A DNA stretch of 64,000 nucleotides, taken from Gnetum montanum. Its lineage: Eukaryota; Streptophyta; Gnetopsida; Gnetales; Gnetaceae. The translations under genes were made by a program, and so were the position numbers. A model generated the notes under the pieces. That model searched no databases, was not told the DNA's origin, and worked only from the letters and a program-made list of their open reading frames with translations. This document shows positions 24,591 to 36,950 of the stretch, piece by piece. Location of the stretch: NCBI GenBank assembly GCA_015680685.1, contig MNCI01035206.1, positions 370,063 to 434,062 on the forward strand. The letters run 5' to 3'. Positions within the stretch are counted from its first letter, which is position 1. Each line of letters begins with the position of its first letter.

Positions 24591-26230
24591 GATATTCATC
24601 CTCTTTGTTGTCCCATCACAACTAAGATAAATGATTAGCGACAATGTTCTCAGTGCCTTTACGATCAATCATTGTAAAATACAACTCTTGTAAGATTACG
24701 AGCCATCGTATGATATGAGGGCTCACCATTGGTTTATTCAGCATGAATTGAATTGCACTATGATCTGTGTGTACAAATACCTTATAGCCTAATACATAGT
24801 GCCTAAACGTATCTAGTGCAAACACTACAGCCATTAATTCCTTTTCTGTTGTAGTGTAGTTAAGTTGTGCACCAGTAATACTCCTACTTGCATAGTGGAT
24901 GTAATAAGGATGTTTTTGGCCATCTAACTATGTAAGTACGGCTCCTAAAGCATAGTTGGACACATTAGTCATTATATGGAATGGTCTGGACCAATCAGGA
25001 GCTTGTAGAATAGGTGCTTCTACGAGCTTCTATTTTAAAGTTTGGAAAGCTAGTTTGCATTCCCTGGTCCATTCGAAAGGTACATCCTTTTTCATTAGTT
25101 CCACCAATGGTTTTGCAACCTTTGAAAAGTTCTCAATGAATCTTCTATAATAGCCAGTTGTCCAAGGAATGACTGACTATCTTTTATAGTTTTAGGTTGA
25201 TGGGTAATTCCTTGGATAACTTTGACCTTTTCAGGGTCTACCTCTATCCCTGTTTGCAAAATCTTATGCCCTAATACGATGCTTTCTTGGACCATTATAT
25301 GGCTTTTTTGCTAGTTGAGCCTTAAATTGGTTTCTACACATCGTTTTAGTACTTTCTCTAACTAGTCCAAGGCTTAATCAAAGTTTGCTTTGTAAGTGTA
25401 GAAGTCATCCATGAAGACCTCCACACCATTTCCTATCTGCTGTTGGAATATGCTTAGAACTAATTGTTGAAATCTTGCAAAAGCATTGCATAAGCCAAAC
25501 GACATCTGTTTGTACACAAATGTTCCCCAAGGACTTGTGAACGTAATCTTGGCTTGGTCTTCTAGGACTATTTGAATTTGGTTGTACCCACAATACCTGT
25601 CCAGAAAACTATATTATGAATGCCCTGCAATGGTGTCTAAGACTTGGTCAACGAATGGCAATGGAAAGTGGTCTTTAAATGTTGCCATGTTTAGTAGCCT
25701 GAAGTCTATACACACCCTCCATTTACCTCCCTTCTTAGGCACAATGACTAAGGGACTAACCCATTCACTGTCAGCAATGGGGTAAATGAACCCAGCTTTT
25801 AGAAGTTGTTCAATTTCTTCCTTAACCACTTTCTTAAGCTTTGGGTTCAATCGCCTCTGCGATTGTCGTCGAGGCTTCATGGAGGGGTCAGTGGAAATTC
25901 TATGTTGGCATATCCTAGGGTCTATTCCAGTTAATTCGGGATATGACCAAGCAAAGGCTTTCGACCATTTGTTTACCATTTCCAGCAGTCTTTCCTTTTG
26001 TTGAGGAGCTAGCTTCGTGTTAATGATTACCGGTTTTCCATTCTTGAGAAACATGTATTCCATACTAGTGGGCAATGGTTTTAACTCAAGGAGCTCCTAT
26101 TTAAACTTATCAAGAATTCCAAACTTTTCCCAGTTGATATTTCCAATGTTAGGACTTGGAAGTTTGCGATGGACTTGCTCTAATGTATCTATGCTATCGA
26201 TGTAAGTGTAAGTCAAACCCTCAATTGGTT
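24591..26230 (-). pseudogene. E2 reverse transcriptase and RNase H
   Basis: From about 26075 the frame reads MPTSMEYMFLKNGKPVIIN, then RRLNPKLKKVVKEEIEQLL, GFIYPIADSEWVSPLVIVP and HFPLPFVDQVLDTIAGHS before a TAA where relatives have Tyr. FMDD is at 25404-25415. RNase H (24834-24622) ends YKVFVHTDHSAIQFMLNKP. A TAG at 24928-24930 is shared with E1 and E5. The block order and wording are those of Athila-group RT. Confidence 0.87.
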
Positions 26231-26249
26231 CCATGCATATAATTGAGTT

Positions 26250-26935
26250 GCTCTCTTAGTCAGTTGTCAGCCACTGGGTGCTTTCTTGTCTTGTGGCTAC
26301 TACATATAGGCATCTTTGTATGTTGGTTACTTGTGCACACTGGTTACATGCAACCAATTTTAAACGTTGTACAAACCAAGACTTCTACACGCAATTGCAC
26401 CCTGTGTCAATGTATGCGATGCATGGAACTTTCTTCTTCTCGATCTTTTCAAACGTATTTTCCTTAGATATTTCTAGGGAAAGATCATGGATTCCTAGGT
26501 GCGCGTTGATTGTGCTTAGTCATGCTCTTCCCATTATGATTGGGAAGTCCCCCTTACCATTGTTGACCTAAATCACTAGGAAATCAGCTGGATATTACCA
26601 TCCACAAACAATGGTAACAATGTCATTCACTAGTTCTAATGGGACAATGATGGACTAGTCGGCCAGCTCTAGACGAATGCTACTCTTTTTTAGTGGAGGC
26701 AGGTTCTAGGCCTTGTACATTTCTTGGGAGATTAAGTTGACACCAAAACCAAAATCTAAAAGAGCCTTACATGATTCATTCCCAACGATTTGTAGATATA
26801 AAAGAGAACTCCTAGGATTAGAGAATTTCCTAGGAAGATGGCCATCTTTTATCCAATCGGTGATGGCATGAGTTAACATGACCATATGTGTTGGGTGTGG
26901 TATTTGGTTTGAAGGGAGTTCCAAAGTTTTAATTG
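26250..26935 (-). pseudogene. E2 aspartic protease
   Basis: The frame 26924-26706 reads SCKALLDFGFGVNLIS, with the catalytic Asp at 26754-26756. The motif is Asp-Phe-Gly instead of Asp-Ser-Gly, so activity would be lost. The conserved DFPIMIGRA and KKKVPCIAYIDT blocks follow with TAG interruptions. Confidence 0.8.
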
Positions 26936-29419
26936 GTAATGGGGTGTCTAAGGGATTAACTGTTTATGGTTGCAAGGACTTAGTTGGACTGTTGGTTCTA
27001 AAGAAAGGTCTTTTCTTCATGCAGTTGTTAGAACCAACAGTAGATTAAGAGCTAACAACCCTTGTAGCGTTATGTTGTTGCAACTGGGTAGGGAGCTCAA
27101 CTTGCATAGCTGGAGCAAGTGGTAATGGGAATATGGGTGGAAAAGATGCAGCTAGATGAGAAGGATAGTACATTTGTGGAATATCACCCCTAGGAAAAGG
27201 AGTTCTATAGTACTCACGGGCTTGGTAGTGAGGCTAAGGAGTGATGTGACCCATAGAGTCACGTGGAGAGATTGGCTACTACACGTAATATCCATATGGG
27301 TCAGGCTGACGATAAGAATACTATTTCTATGGTGGTGGCATTCCCCATGATTGTGGGTGCTGCCATTGTTGATACTGCTCACTTGGTTGTGGTGGAGTTC
27401 CACTTGGATAATACATCAAGGGTTGGTGGAACTGTCTTGGATTACCTTGAGGATAAGGTAATCTTTGAGGTGTTTGCCTTTTGTTTAATTGTGGGTTGAG
27501 TGCATACACCCCAGACTCCTGCAAATGTGAGATTATAGGGCAACATCCCTTAGGATGGTTATATTAGCATATCTTATATCCACTATCATTGTCTATATTC
27601 AAATCTACAACCTCTTCGATGATGGAAACTTTGCCCTTACCCTTGTTGCATGCATATTCTACTTCTCTCTCTTTTCTCTTTTCCCATTCACTACCTTGCT
27701 CTCTAAACTCCTCTAATATTTTGAGAATGGTTTGAAATCTATTATCTAGGGAGTCCCACATTTGGTCCAACTTTGGTGATACTTCTAATGCAAGTTTTTG
27801 AATGGGCAAATTTTTTCTATTCATCATCTCTTCAAGTGGTGACTCTTCTTCATCCTCATAAAATCTAGCTCCCTTCTTTCGGAGGGAAGGATCTCTGTTA
27901 TATTCTTCTGCACTCTCTCTTTTTCTTAACTCACCTTCCTCTTTAGCAACTTGCTCCAATAATCTTTGTACTTGATGGGCCCTAAGCTCGAATAGTCTTC
28001 CTTGGGCATAAGTCCCAAGGGTTCTTCATGTTTCATGCCTAAGCCCATCTACGAGATGGCATAGTTGATCCCCCTACGAGTAACCATGGCCTAGGCAATG
28101 ATGTAACAATGCATAATATTGGCCCATGGTAGCATCTAAAGGTTCATGTCCTCCTTGTTTTCATCCTTGGATTTGCTTTCACAGGTTGGACACTCGGGAG
28201 TGCGTTTAGTACTTATCGTTGAATAATTTTAACATGGTACTCCACCTACGAATGGATTCCAATTCTAGGGACCAGTACCAGCTTTCTGCTTCTTTGACCA
28301 ATGTCCGTGGGAACAACTTAAGTTTTTGCCATTCATTTTTTATGTTTTGCAAGACACATGTGTCATAGAATGCTTGTAGATGATTATGAGGATCAGCATT
28401 GTATCCCCCTTTGAATCATGGGATATTGTTCATATCTAATCTCTTGATCCTACTATCTTTTTGGTGCCTTTTTGGAGTTCTAACAGCCTCAGTTATGTCT
28501 AGCATACTTTGGGTAGTAAGTGGGGGTTCATCGTGATCGTACTGTCTGTCGAGTCTATGATGCTTATGTTGTTCCCTACTCTCCCTTCTTTCATGTTGTA
28601 ATTCTCTAGAATTCCCTTGTCCCATTTCTCGACTCTTTCATTTGTGATCTCTGTTCCACTTACTATTATCCTCATGGTCTTTTTCCTTATGACTATGTCC
28701 AGATCCTGAAGGAGAATGTGAAGGAGATGATGAAGGTGAAGAAGAAGAAGGAGGACCATCATCATGATGGTGCCTGCTACCTTCTCTTCGATGGTCGCGG
28801 CCTCACTCATGATTATGATCACAATGTCCATCTTTATTATGCATTTGTGTTCCTTTTTGGACCCTTTGTGTCCATTGGTATTAGAACCTAGATTATGAAT
28901 GGTTGAGTGAAGGTTCTGATACATAACCCCTTCACCAAAGTCAACAGAAGGAATATCGTTTCGTGGGAATCCTCCCGAGGTAGGTTCACCACCCTCATTT
29001 TCATTTACGATGTGTGGGACATCCTGGGACCACTTACCCTTCATAGACTTATGATGTCTTTCCTATTGTAGGTTCCTGTGACATTGTGCCTCCATGGGTT
29101 GATACTCTCTCGAGTCATGTTCATGCACAACATATTCTACTTGTAAATGTTGCATGCCAATTCATGTGAGAGCACGAAGAAGCATGCTCGGGACTAAGCG
29201 ATCAAGAGGTAACACTATGTTACCTTCTAAATCTTGCCAATGCAGTTGTTCATCCTGATGGAGAATAAAGGTAAAGTTTAATGCATATTCATCGGGATGA
29301 ACATATACCACACGGAACTATTGAGGGATTGGCAGATCATCATCATGTGTACTACACTTCCAATTATTTCCTGTATCAGACCTGGGTGGTGAAGCACTTT
29401 CGTAAGAAGAAGGAGACAT
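26936..29419 (-). pseudogene. E2 gag
   Basis: The start ATG at 29419-29417 gives MSPSSYESA, the same start as E6 (MSPSLYESA). The N-terminal domain (VVYVHPDEYALNFTFILH) is followed by a basic Ser/His-rich stretch, a capsid-like retrotransposon gag domain (about 28440-28000), a charged region (27959-27600), a short CCHC-like knuckle with the ICxYNHPKGC pattern near 27545-27580, and a Gln/Pro/Tyr-rich tail. Several CAG-to-TAG stops interrupt it. Confidence 0.8.
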
Positions 29420-29540
29420 GATTGTCTATTCAGTGTGCAATATTCTTCTTTTTAATAATTGTAAGATAACCAACCCTAAGGGTTTGTTCCAATGATGAGA
29501 AAGATTTTCTAAGTTCTAATTAGTGCATAAATAACAAGAT

Positions 29541-29558
29541 CCTCGGCAATGGCACCAA
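29541..29558 (-). other. E2 primer-binding site
   Basis: The minus strand reads TTGGTGCCATTGCCGAGG right after the 5' LTR. It resembles the tRNA-Asp-type PBS (TGGCGCCGTTGCCGGGGA) typical of Athila-group elements. Confidence 0.75.
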
Positions 29559-30381
29559 TGATGAGTGGTGAGGTATCCCTACGCTCAACCATACGAATAC
29601 AAGCATACACGCATGATCTGGTCGAATTCCAAGGACCAAGTGCTTATGCGCATTTGTGGAACAAGGATGGGTTAGTCAATCGTTGTCTTCTCAAGCTTTC
29701 TTGTATGGCACGATTGTATGGTTAAGTAAGGTTGAGGTATATGATTTTTATGGCTTTTATATTTTTATGTCCTAGTGCTACAAAGGGAGAAGAGAACTAA
29801 GTAAGTAACTATCTTAAATTAACTAATTGGCTACGCTCTAACTAGTCCTAACACTAACATCCATTCCCACTTACCGTACACATCCTGAACCAGTGTCACA
29901 CTACTAGGATTACCAAACGCTAATCGTTACTAGGTTACCAAGTGTTCCACACATGCTCGAAGTGGTCGTATTGAGTGTGCTTACTTAGGAGAGATTAACA
30001 GGGTGAGAGAGAGAACATTAATTAACTAAGGAAAGCATTAATTACTACAAATAACATTAATTAAGCTATTCTAAATGCTTCAAGGTTTATCACAAAGTTT
30101 GTCTTTATTGCCATACACAAGGTGTGCTCAGGTACACAATGCTCAAATAAAGATCTATTCACTTTATGACTCCTACTGCAGGCACTCAGAAATAATTCTA
30201 TCTCTGGAAAGGAAAAGAGGCAAGAGTTTGGGTAAGGGACTAAGACTAATTGCCCAAACCAAGTGCGCCCACCTCTTATTTATAGGCAACGAGGCAGGTC
30301 CCGATATCGAATGCTCGATATCGCTTGGAAGGCACCGATATCGCAAACCTGATATTGCAGATGCGATATTATGGTTTATCA
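29559..30381 (-). mobile_element. E2 5' LTR
   Basis: 823 bp, about 34 bp longer than the 3' LTR. The TATA box complement CTATAAATAA is at 30276-30285. U3 carries a larger array of GATATC/CGATATCGC motifs (about 30301-30371). The outer end TGATAAACC is decayed from TGATGAACC. Confidence 0.9.
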
Positions 30382-30809
30382 ACCAGCTTCCTATTTTTTA
30401 GGAACACATATTTCATGTCAACTGGTAGATTTTTTAGTTCAAGGGGCTCTTGCTTGAAGTTTCAGGAATTTCCAACTCTCCCCAATAGCTATCATCATTT
30501 GCATCATCAGAGAGTTGGTGATGAACTTACTCTAGTTCATTCATGCCTACGACATATGCGCATGTTAGGCTCTCAATTGGTTCCATGCAAAGTGTGCTAC
30601 TCTTAGAATCAGTGATCAGCCACTAGGTGCCCTCTAGTTTTGTGGCTACTGCATACAGACACCTTTGAATTTCTACTTCTGGTGCACACTACTTGCATGT
30701 AGAGATGGATGCTTATTTCACTGCCTAGAGTTTCTACACACAATTTCACCCTGTGTTGCTATACGCAATGCATGAAACTCACTTCTTCTTGATCTTTCAA
30801 AATGCATTT
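30382..30809 (-). pseudogene. E1 protease-RT linker segment
   Basis: This 428-bp piece of E1 lies between the E2 and E3 inserts. Minus-strand reading matches the linker of E2 just before RT (ELKNLPVDMKYVFLKN) and, at its right end, the last part of protease. It fixes the order of insertions into E1. Confidence 0.85.
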
Positions 30810-31751
30810 TGATGAGTGGTGAGGTACCCCTACACTCAACCATATGAATACAAGCATTCATGCATGATCCGATCGAACTCCGTGGATGGGCTAGTTGTGA
30901 TATCTAGATTGTTATTCGTTGATCGCAGTTCGTTGTCTTCCTGCCTAGACTAATATATGCTTTGTCATGTATGGTTTAGTCTAGAGTGAGGTGTATGATG
31001 TGGTTTCTAATCTAGTGCTACTCCTAGAGGCAATGGAATATAACTTTGTTTTAAGCTAAGAGGAAAAGGGGGGGAGAGCTAAGCTAATGGGACATTGGAG
31101 GAGAGAGTCTAAACTAGCCTAAGTGTGATGAGCATATGTTCCTTAATCATCCGTACACATCTTGGACCTCATGCATGACTACTACTGGGATTACCAAGCG
31201 CAGATCCTAGGTACGCTATTGGGTTACCAAGTAGTCACACTTAAATGCTCGTGATTAAGTCGTAGTCATTCTACATTTAACAACAGGAATAGTAAATGAT
31301 GGTAAAGAAATATTAACTAAGAAAATAATAAATGATAATAATGATTAACAATAATAATTAAACAATTAAAACTATGTGAATGTTGCAATGATGAAGTAAT
31401 CTTGATCTTTATTGCCGATCATGTGCGTGTCCAAGTACGTCACACTTGAATAAAGGTTCCATACAATTACAAGCATCACACTGCGGGCATGCACTTGGGA
31501 AAATAGTCTAACTCCTATGGAAACAAACTGCAAGAGCTTCCCTATAATTAACCCAAAAGATGCCTAAGTGCGATGGATGCGCACTTATTTATAGCTAGAA
31601 ACAGACACTGCATTAACGAGGCCGCATAAACGCATGGATGGATGCATCAACGGGGCCGCGTATACGGGGCCTAGTATATGAGGCATGGTTAGTATATAGG
31701 GCCTAGTAGACAGGGCCTAGTATACAAGGCTTGGTTAACCATGATTCATCA
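30810..31751 (-). mobile_element. E3 3' LTR
   Basis: 942 bp, ends TGATGA/TCATCA. The TATA complement (TTATTTATAG) lies near 31588-31597. U3 carries GGGGCCTAGTATA-type repeats and a GCGTATACG palindrome (about 31615-31735). Confidence 0.92.
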
Positions 31752-33830
31752 TACCCTCATGATTGAATAACAACTCGTCCTTGAGTTAAAGAAAGTGAGG
31801 AACAAGCTCAATTGATTACATAGTGGATAGGTATGGGATTATTAACTGACTAGAAATTTATTCATGCTACAGTGGATATGACAAAATTGGAACACGAACA
31901 CAAAATTACAAAATTACAAAATTGTGTTGGAACTCATGTGGTTCCAGGTGACGGTGGCTCCTCCATGGGTTGCTTCCCTTTGTCTTGCGCTCCAGGCTTC
32001 TAAGATTGATATCTTTGAAGAAGCACCTAACGTTTCTCCTCTTCTATCCAAGGATTATGAGCCACCCATGCTAATGTTCCAATGTCTGATGAAGTCAACA
32101 TTTCCCATGGGCATGGTAGCTGCGGGAATACTTGATTGGCCTTGACATGCCATGTCGTAGATAGCTATAATTCCTTTTCATAGGCTTGGGCACTGACCTC
32201 TCCACCTTTTGCTTGGCCAGATTGTGCAGTAACAGGGGGTCCCTAATGGATGCTAAATGATTATGCCTCCTGCTCTGCATGTTCTACATGAGGTCCTTGG
32301 TCTCTGCCTCCCCCTGGATGTTCAATTGCACCTTGAGAAGGTCCTCCTTGTTGTCCTCTTTTAGGGGCCATCTATAATCACACAAAGATCAATTGTTAGT
32401 AAGGTTATTGAAAGAAGTTCAATTATTTCATACCTTACTCATTGCCTTTAATAACTGTTGAATTCTTTGCTTAGTGTGATTTTAGAGTTAGAAAAAAAAA
32501 ATTCCAGAAAGTTGCCCTAAAAGTTTAATGTCGAACCTGGTTTGTTTACGTGACACATCAAAGGACATGTAATGATTTTGAGGAACATTTGATAAAATGA
32601 TGACAAAGGAAAGAATAGATTTGGCAATGAAGTACTCAGAGGGCATAAAATGATGTGGTGATGTGTAGAAAGTACAAATTACAAAAGTCACGTAAGTGGA
32701 TCCTCCCCAAAGCAGGTTCCAACCTATAATGCCCTTGCATACCCACACCTAAAAATGTCCATAGGCACTAGAAGGGTTAAACGTAATCTATACCAATGCA
32801 ATAAAACACACACATGTAGATGCCACCGTAATGAGGTATGAATTCAATGCTACACAAGCCACGAGTCACAAATACATGAACAGCGAGATAAGATGAATCA
32901 TAGAAGGGATTGCAAAGATTGGAACATGAGGTAACTGGACACAATGAATCTTGAGTGTAAACGTGATTAATGTGTCATTAGCCCATCACTCCAAAATCAA
33001 GACCAAGTCCATCCTTCGATTAGTGACATCGCATTACTTCATTCAATGATGGACAACCATAAGAGCATTATGACAGCAAGGCATACGATCACTTGGTGTT
33101 TTGTTCAAGGGAGGAGTCATTTGGTTTGTGGCACATTTGTTTTTTGCCAGGCCACTTTGGCACACTTTCTCTTTTCTCTCTTTTTTTTTGATGTTTTTCT
33201 TAGCCACTTGGCACTTTGTCCTTTCCAACAATGAACCAAAGAAGCCACCAACCTTCAAGCATGGGTGCATGTCTTTCCAGTGGAACCCCCAGAATAGCAT
33301 TGAGTTTCTATAGAATGCCTTTATTACTCTTACTTCCATTTTTCATTAGATCTACAAGGATCTTAGATCTTAGTACAACCAAGCTGCATGATAACTCCTA
33401 CAGATGTCACCAAAGAGAATTCACAAGTCCCCTTGATGTCACACCCTAGCCATTTCCGCTTAGTCCATCCTTCTTTGCTCTGGGCATAATGAGCACAAAA
33501 TTACTTTTAAGTTTCATGATGACAAGAATATCATCGTACCTAGAGTAGAACCTCTTATTAATAGAATGGTTGGGTGGATGTGGTGGGTTCATTGTCTAAA
33601 TAATTAATCACATGAGACGTGATAACATAGAACAACACTTCAACCAACGAGTCACATGAGTGTTTTATTCATGGATGAGATTACTCGCAAAAAGACAAAA
33701 AAGACAAACAGACAAAACAATAATTTGAAAGATGAAAAACTGGAAAACAAAAAATTGTAAAATTAAAAAAAAAAAGGAAAACATTTATTAATTTTGTTGT
33801 TGTTAGAATGGGGGATACCCCCCATAACTT
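31752..33830 (-). other. E3 3' non-coding region
   Basis: Contains the decayed polypurine box ATCATGAGGGTA at 31752-31763, then about 2 kb collinear with E1/E2 non-coding sequence (for example CCTCCCCAAAGCAGGTTCC near 32701), ending at the internal G-run box 33811-33830. No reading frame in it is supported. Confidence 0.65.
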
Positions 33831-33899
33831 AAATGGTTAAGCATAGCTAGAATTAATAAATGGAAAGTGGGGATCCTTGCATGTTGGAAATATTGGGAC

Positions 33900-36019
33900 C
33901 TAATCATACTTACCCCATTGGGGTTCACACACTTGATTAGAGTTGACATAGTGGGGCAAGTTATAAGATGTGGTTAATTTATAAGGAGTTCACCCACTAT
34001 GGTACTTACAATTGTAAGATGGTATGCAAGGATCAACATGTTTCCCCATGTGGCAATATTCATTAGGCCCCATGATTGTTGGAGTGTTGATTGGTGGCCC
34101 AGATAGAGTAATAGGAGGCATTGAGTTTGAGGAGGCAAATGCATCATAGCATTGAACTTGTGCTAAGTTGGAGGATGCAGTGGTTTCAGAACTGTGTTGT
34201 CTCTTTCTATGGTCCTGCCTATAGAAAGGACGCTTTTGATGTTGTGGAGGGTTCCCACTGCTATTGATAGTAGTAGCACAAGTAATGTTCGTGGGTTAAT
34301 GTTGTGGTGCAAAACCTTCTGGCACAACTAGTGGTAATGTAGAAGGAGGTGAATGGTGAGAATATTAAGGGTGAAGAGAAGTGTAAGAAACATGAGGTGG
34401 TGATCTTGTTGGAGAGGACATGGATTAATAGTACTTAGGAGAATGATAACGATGTGGTGAAGTAGAGGATGATGATCCGGTTGGAGAAATAGGGTGTTGA
34501 ACATAGTAAGCATTTGGCGTTGGGACATACAAAGGATATGGTCGGGTTGGCGATGGCCTCCCCCATGACTAGGGCTTTTGCAATTGTGGTTGAACCCAAT
34601 ATTTCTATATGAAATTTGGATGTAACATTCCTCCCCAGTGCTCATGTAAATGTGACAAAATTGGACATTGGCCTTTGGGGGTGATCGTACAGATAGACGT
34701 TGCATTGATATGTGAAGTTGGTAGTTGAGTTTGTACTCTTATTATCTTCTACCCTTTGCTCTGATTATTTTGTGGTGTCCTGTCCTGTTTCCTGATTTGG
34801 CATAGTTGTATCTCTACTATTGTTAGCATACTCTCCATATTTTCCATGCACTCACTCTGTCATCTTATTGATCTTTGCCTCAACTTCATCCAATGATTGT
34901 AGTACTGGCAAAGATGGATCCACCTCCTTGCGATGAGTTGATTTCTCCTCTTCATAACCATGGGCGCTTGTTGATTTTTAGGCCTATTGAGATTTTTTAG
35001 CATTCTCTTGGAATTGATGGGTTTGTAGCTCATATAGTTGACCTCGGGCATACATCCCTAGGGTCTTCCTTGTTTCATTACGGAGCCCATCTATGATGTG
35101 GTACATTAGCCTTTCCTCGGAGAACCCATGGCTTGGGCAATTATTTAACAACGAATAATATCTTTCCAAGGTCATGTCTAAGGTTTCATGTTGCCCTTGT
35201 TTCCATTCTTGGATTTGTCTCCTCAAGGCTAACACTTTGGCATAGGTTTGATATCGTTCAGTAAAGAGCTCTACCATTGTCGGCCAACATCGAATTGATT
35301 GTGGTCTTAAGGACCTATACCATACTTTTGCTTAGCCAATGAGTGTCATAGGAAAGAGCTTAAGTTTTTGCCACCCATTATCAATATTGGTCTATACACA
35401 GGCATCATAGAAGGCTTGTAACTGTTATTGCGAATCTAAATCATAGCCTCTTGAAAACTTGGAAAAGTTGTTTAAATCAAGCTTGGGTAGACGGATTTCT
35501 TTGCGATGCATGTAGGATATTCGAATAGCCTCTTGTATAGGTGTTATGCTCTTAGTGGCTAGCAGGGGTTCATCATCACTAAGTAGGTTGTGAGTTTGTG
35601 AGTTGGGACAATGTTGTCCCTGTTCATGTTGGCGTTCTTGATTTTCTTTGTGAGCTCGATTTTTAGTTCTATGCCAATCCCTTGAAAGATAGTCATCTGT
35701 GTCACAATTTGACGTTAAAGGAGTAGAGGAAGAGAAGGAACTGTAAAACTCATTATGAATTTTGTAAGTCTTCCAATCATCCCCAAGTAAGTTCTTGTTA
35801 GTTATTGAGAAGGTCTTAGGCCTTTCGGCCCCCTCGTTCTATGGGATATCCCATCCTCACTAGAGGTGTCTGGGTTGGATGACAAAAGTTCTTGAGTATC
35901 AGTGGGGCGTCCCTAAACATATGAAACTCTTGCATAAGATTAAGTACTCCAAACTTCATCTTCATCATAAATTTTGTTGGTTCTCCAATGGATTGCCGCA
36001 TTAGTGGTTGCAAGATCAT
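33900..36019 (-). pseudogene. E3 gag
   Basis: A start at 36019 gives MILQPLMRQSIGEPTKFMMK, unlike the MSPS start of E2 and E6. The retrotransposon gag capsid domain is clear at 35277-34984 (MVELFTERYQTYAKVLALRR; CPSHGFSEERLMYHIIDGLR). The Gln/Pro/His-rich tail continues to about 33900 with RPFYRQDHRKRQ near 34220. Stops and shifts break the frame. No protease motif follows. Confidence 0.8.
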
Positions 36020-36151
36020 AGTCTTCTGAGAGACATTATTGTGAATCGTGTGTGACTTAGTTGAAATTAATTTCTTTTCTAAAAGGTATCTTGTGAATAC
36101 TTTGTTACAGTGATCTTGTATGATATAACTAATCTAGATAACTAGCACTAT

Positions 36152-36169
36152 CCCTGGCAACAGTGCCAA
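36152..36169 (-). other. E3 primer-binding site
   Basis: The minus strand reads TTGGCACTGTTGCCAGGG next to the 5' LTR, the same PBS type as E2 and E6. Confidence 0.75.
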
Positions 36170-36945
36170 TGATGAGTGGCGAGGTACCCCTACACTCAAC
36201 CATATGAATACGAGCGTTCACGCATGATCCGGTCGAACTTCGTGGATGGGCTAGTTGTGATATCTATATTGTTATTCGTTGATTGATGTTTGTTGTCTTC
36301 CCACCTGGACTAGTATATGCTTTGTCACATATGATTTAGTCCAGAGTGAGGTGTATGATGTGGTTTCTAATCCAGTGCTACTCCTAGAGGCAATGGAAAA
36401 TAACTTTGTTTTAAGCTAAGAGGAAAAGGGGGAGAGAGCTAAGCTAATGGGACATGAGAGGAGCGAGTCTAAACTAGCCTAAGTGCAATGAGCATTCATT
36501 CCTTAATCATCTATACACATCTTGGACCTCATGCATGACTACTACTAGGATTACCAAGCGTAGATCCTAGGTACGCTACTGGGTTACGAAGTAGTCACAC
36601 TTCAATGCTCGTGATTAAGTCGTATTCATTCTGCATTTAACAACAGGAATAGTAAATGATGGTATAGAAATATTAACTAAGAAAATAATAAATAACAATA
36701 ACGATTAACAATAACAATTAAACAATTAAAACTAAGTGAATGCTGCAATGATGAAGTAATCTCGATCTTTATTTNGCTTTCCTACAATTAACCCAAAAGA
36801 TGCCTAAGTGCGATGGGTGCGCACTTATTTATAGCTAGAAACAGACACTGCGTTAACGAGGCCGCGTAAACGCATGGATGGATGCATCGATGGGGCCGTG
36901 TATACGGGGCCTAGTATACAGGGCCTGGTTAACCATGATTTATCA
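36170..36945 (-). mobile_element. E3 5' LTR, collapsed at n36775
   Basis: 776 bp as written. Compared with the 3' LTR, about 130 bp around the poly(A)/R region are missing exactly at the single n (36775), so the shortening is most likely an assembly artefact. U3 also has fewer GGGCCTAGTATA units than the 3' LTR. Confidence 0.88.
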
Positions 36946-36950
36946 CATTT

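Larger units (their letters stand above)
20514..30381 (-). mobile_element. E2: full-length Athila-like element nested in E1
   Basis: 9,868 bp with both LTRs (5' at 29559-30381, 3' at 20514-21302), PBS, gag, protease, RT, RNase H, integrase, non-coding region and polypurine tract, all on the minus strand. The flanks ATCAG (left) and ACCAG (right) look like a five-base target duplication with one later change. The RT frame 26075-25614 is open for 153 codons, so E2 is better preserved than E1 and E5, but stops in every ORF make it inactive. It interrupts E1 just upstream of RT. Confidence 0.92.
30810..36945 (-). mobile_element. E3: gag-only non-autonomous gypsy element nested in E1
   Basis: 6,136 bp with two LTRs (30810-31751 and 36170-36945), PBS, gag and the family's 3' non-coding region, but no protease, RT, RNase H or integrase. 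The target duplication CATTT is perfect (30805-30809 and 36946-36950). The gag reading runs directly into the internal G-run box at 33811-33830, so pol has been removed as a block. E3 must have depended on enzymes of a complete relative. Its gag is closest to E4 gag, and its U3 repeats differ from E1 and E2. Confidence 0.88.
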
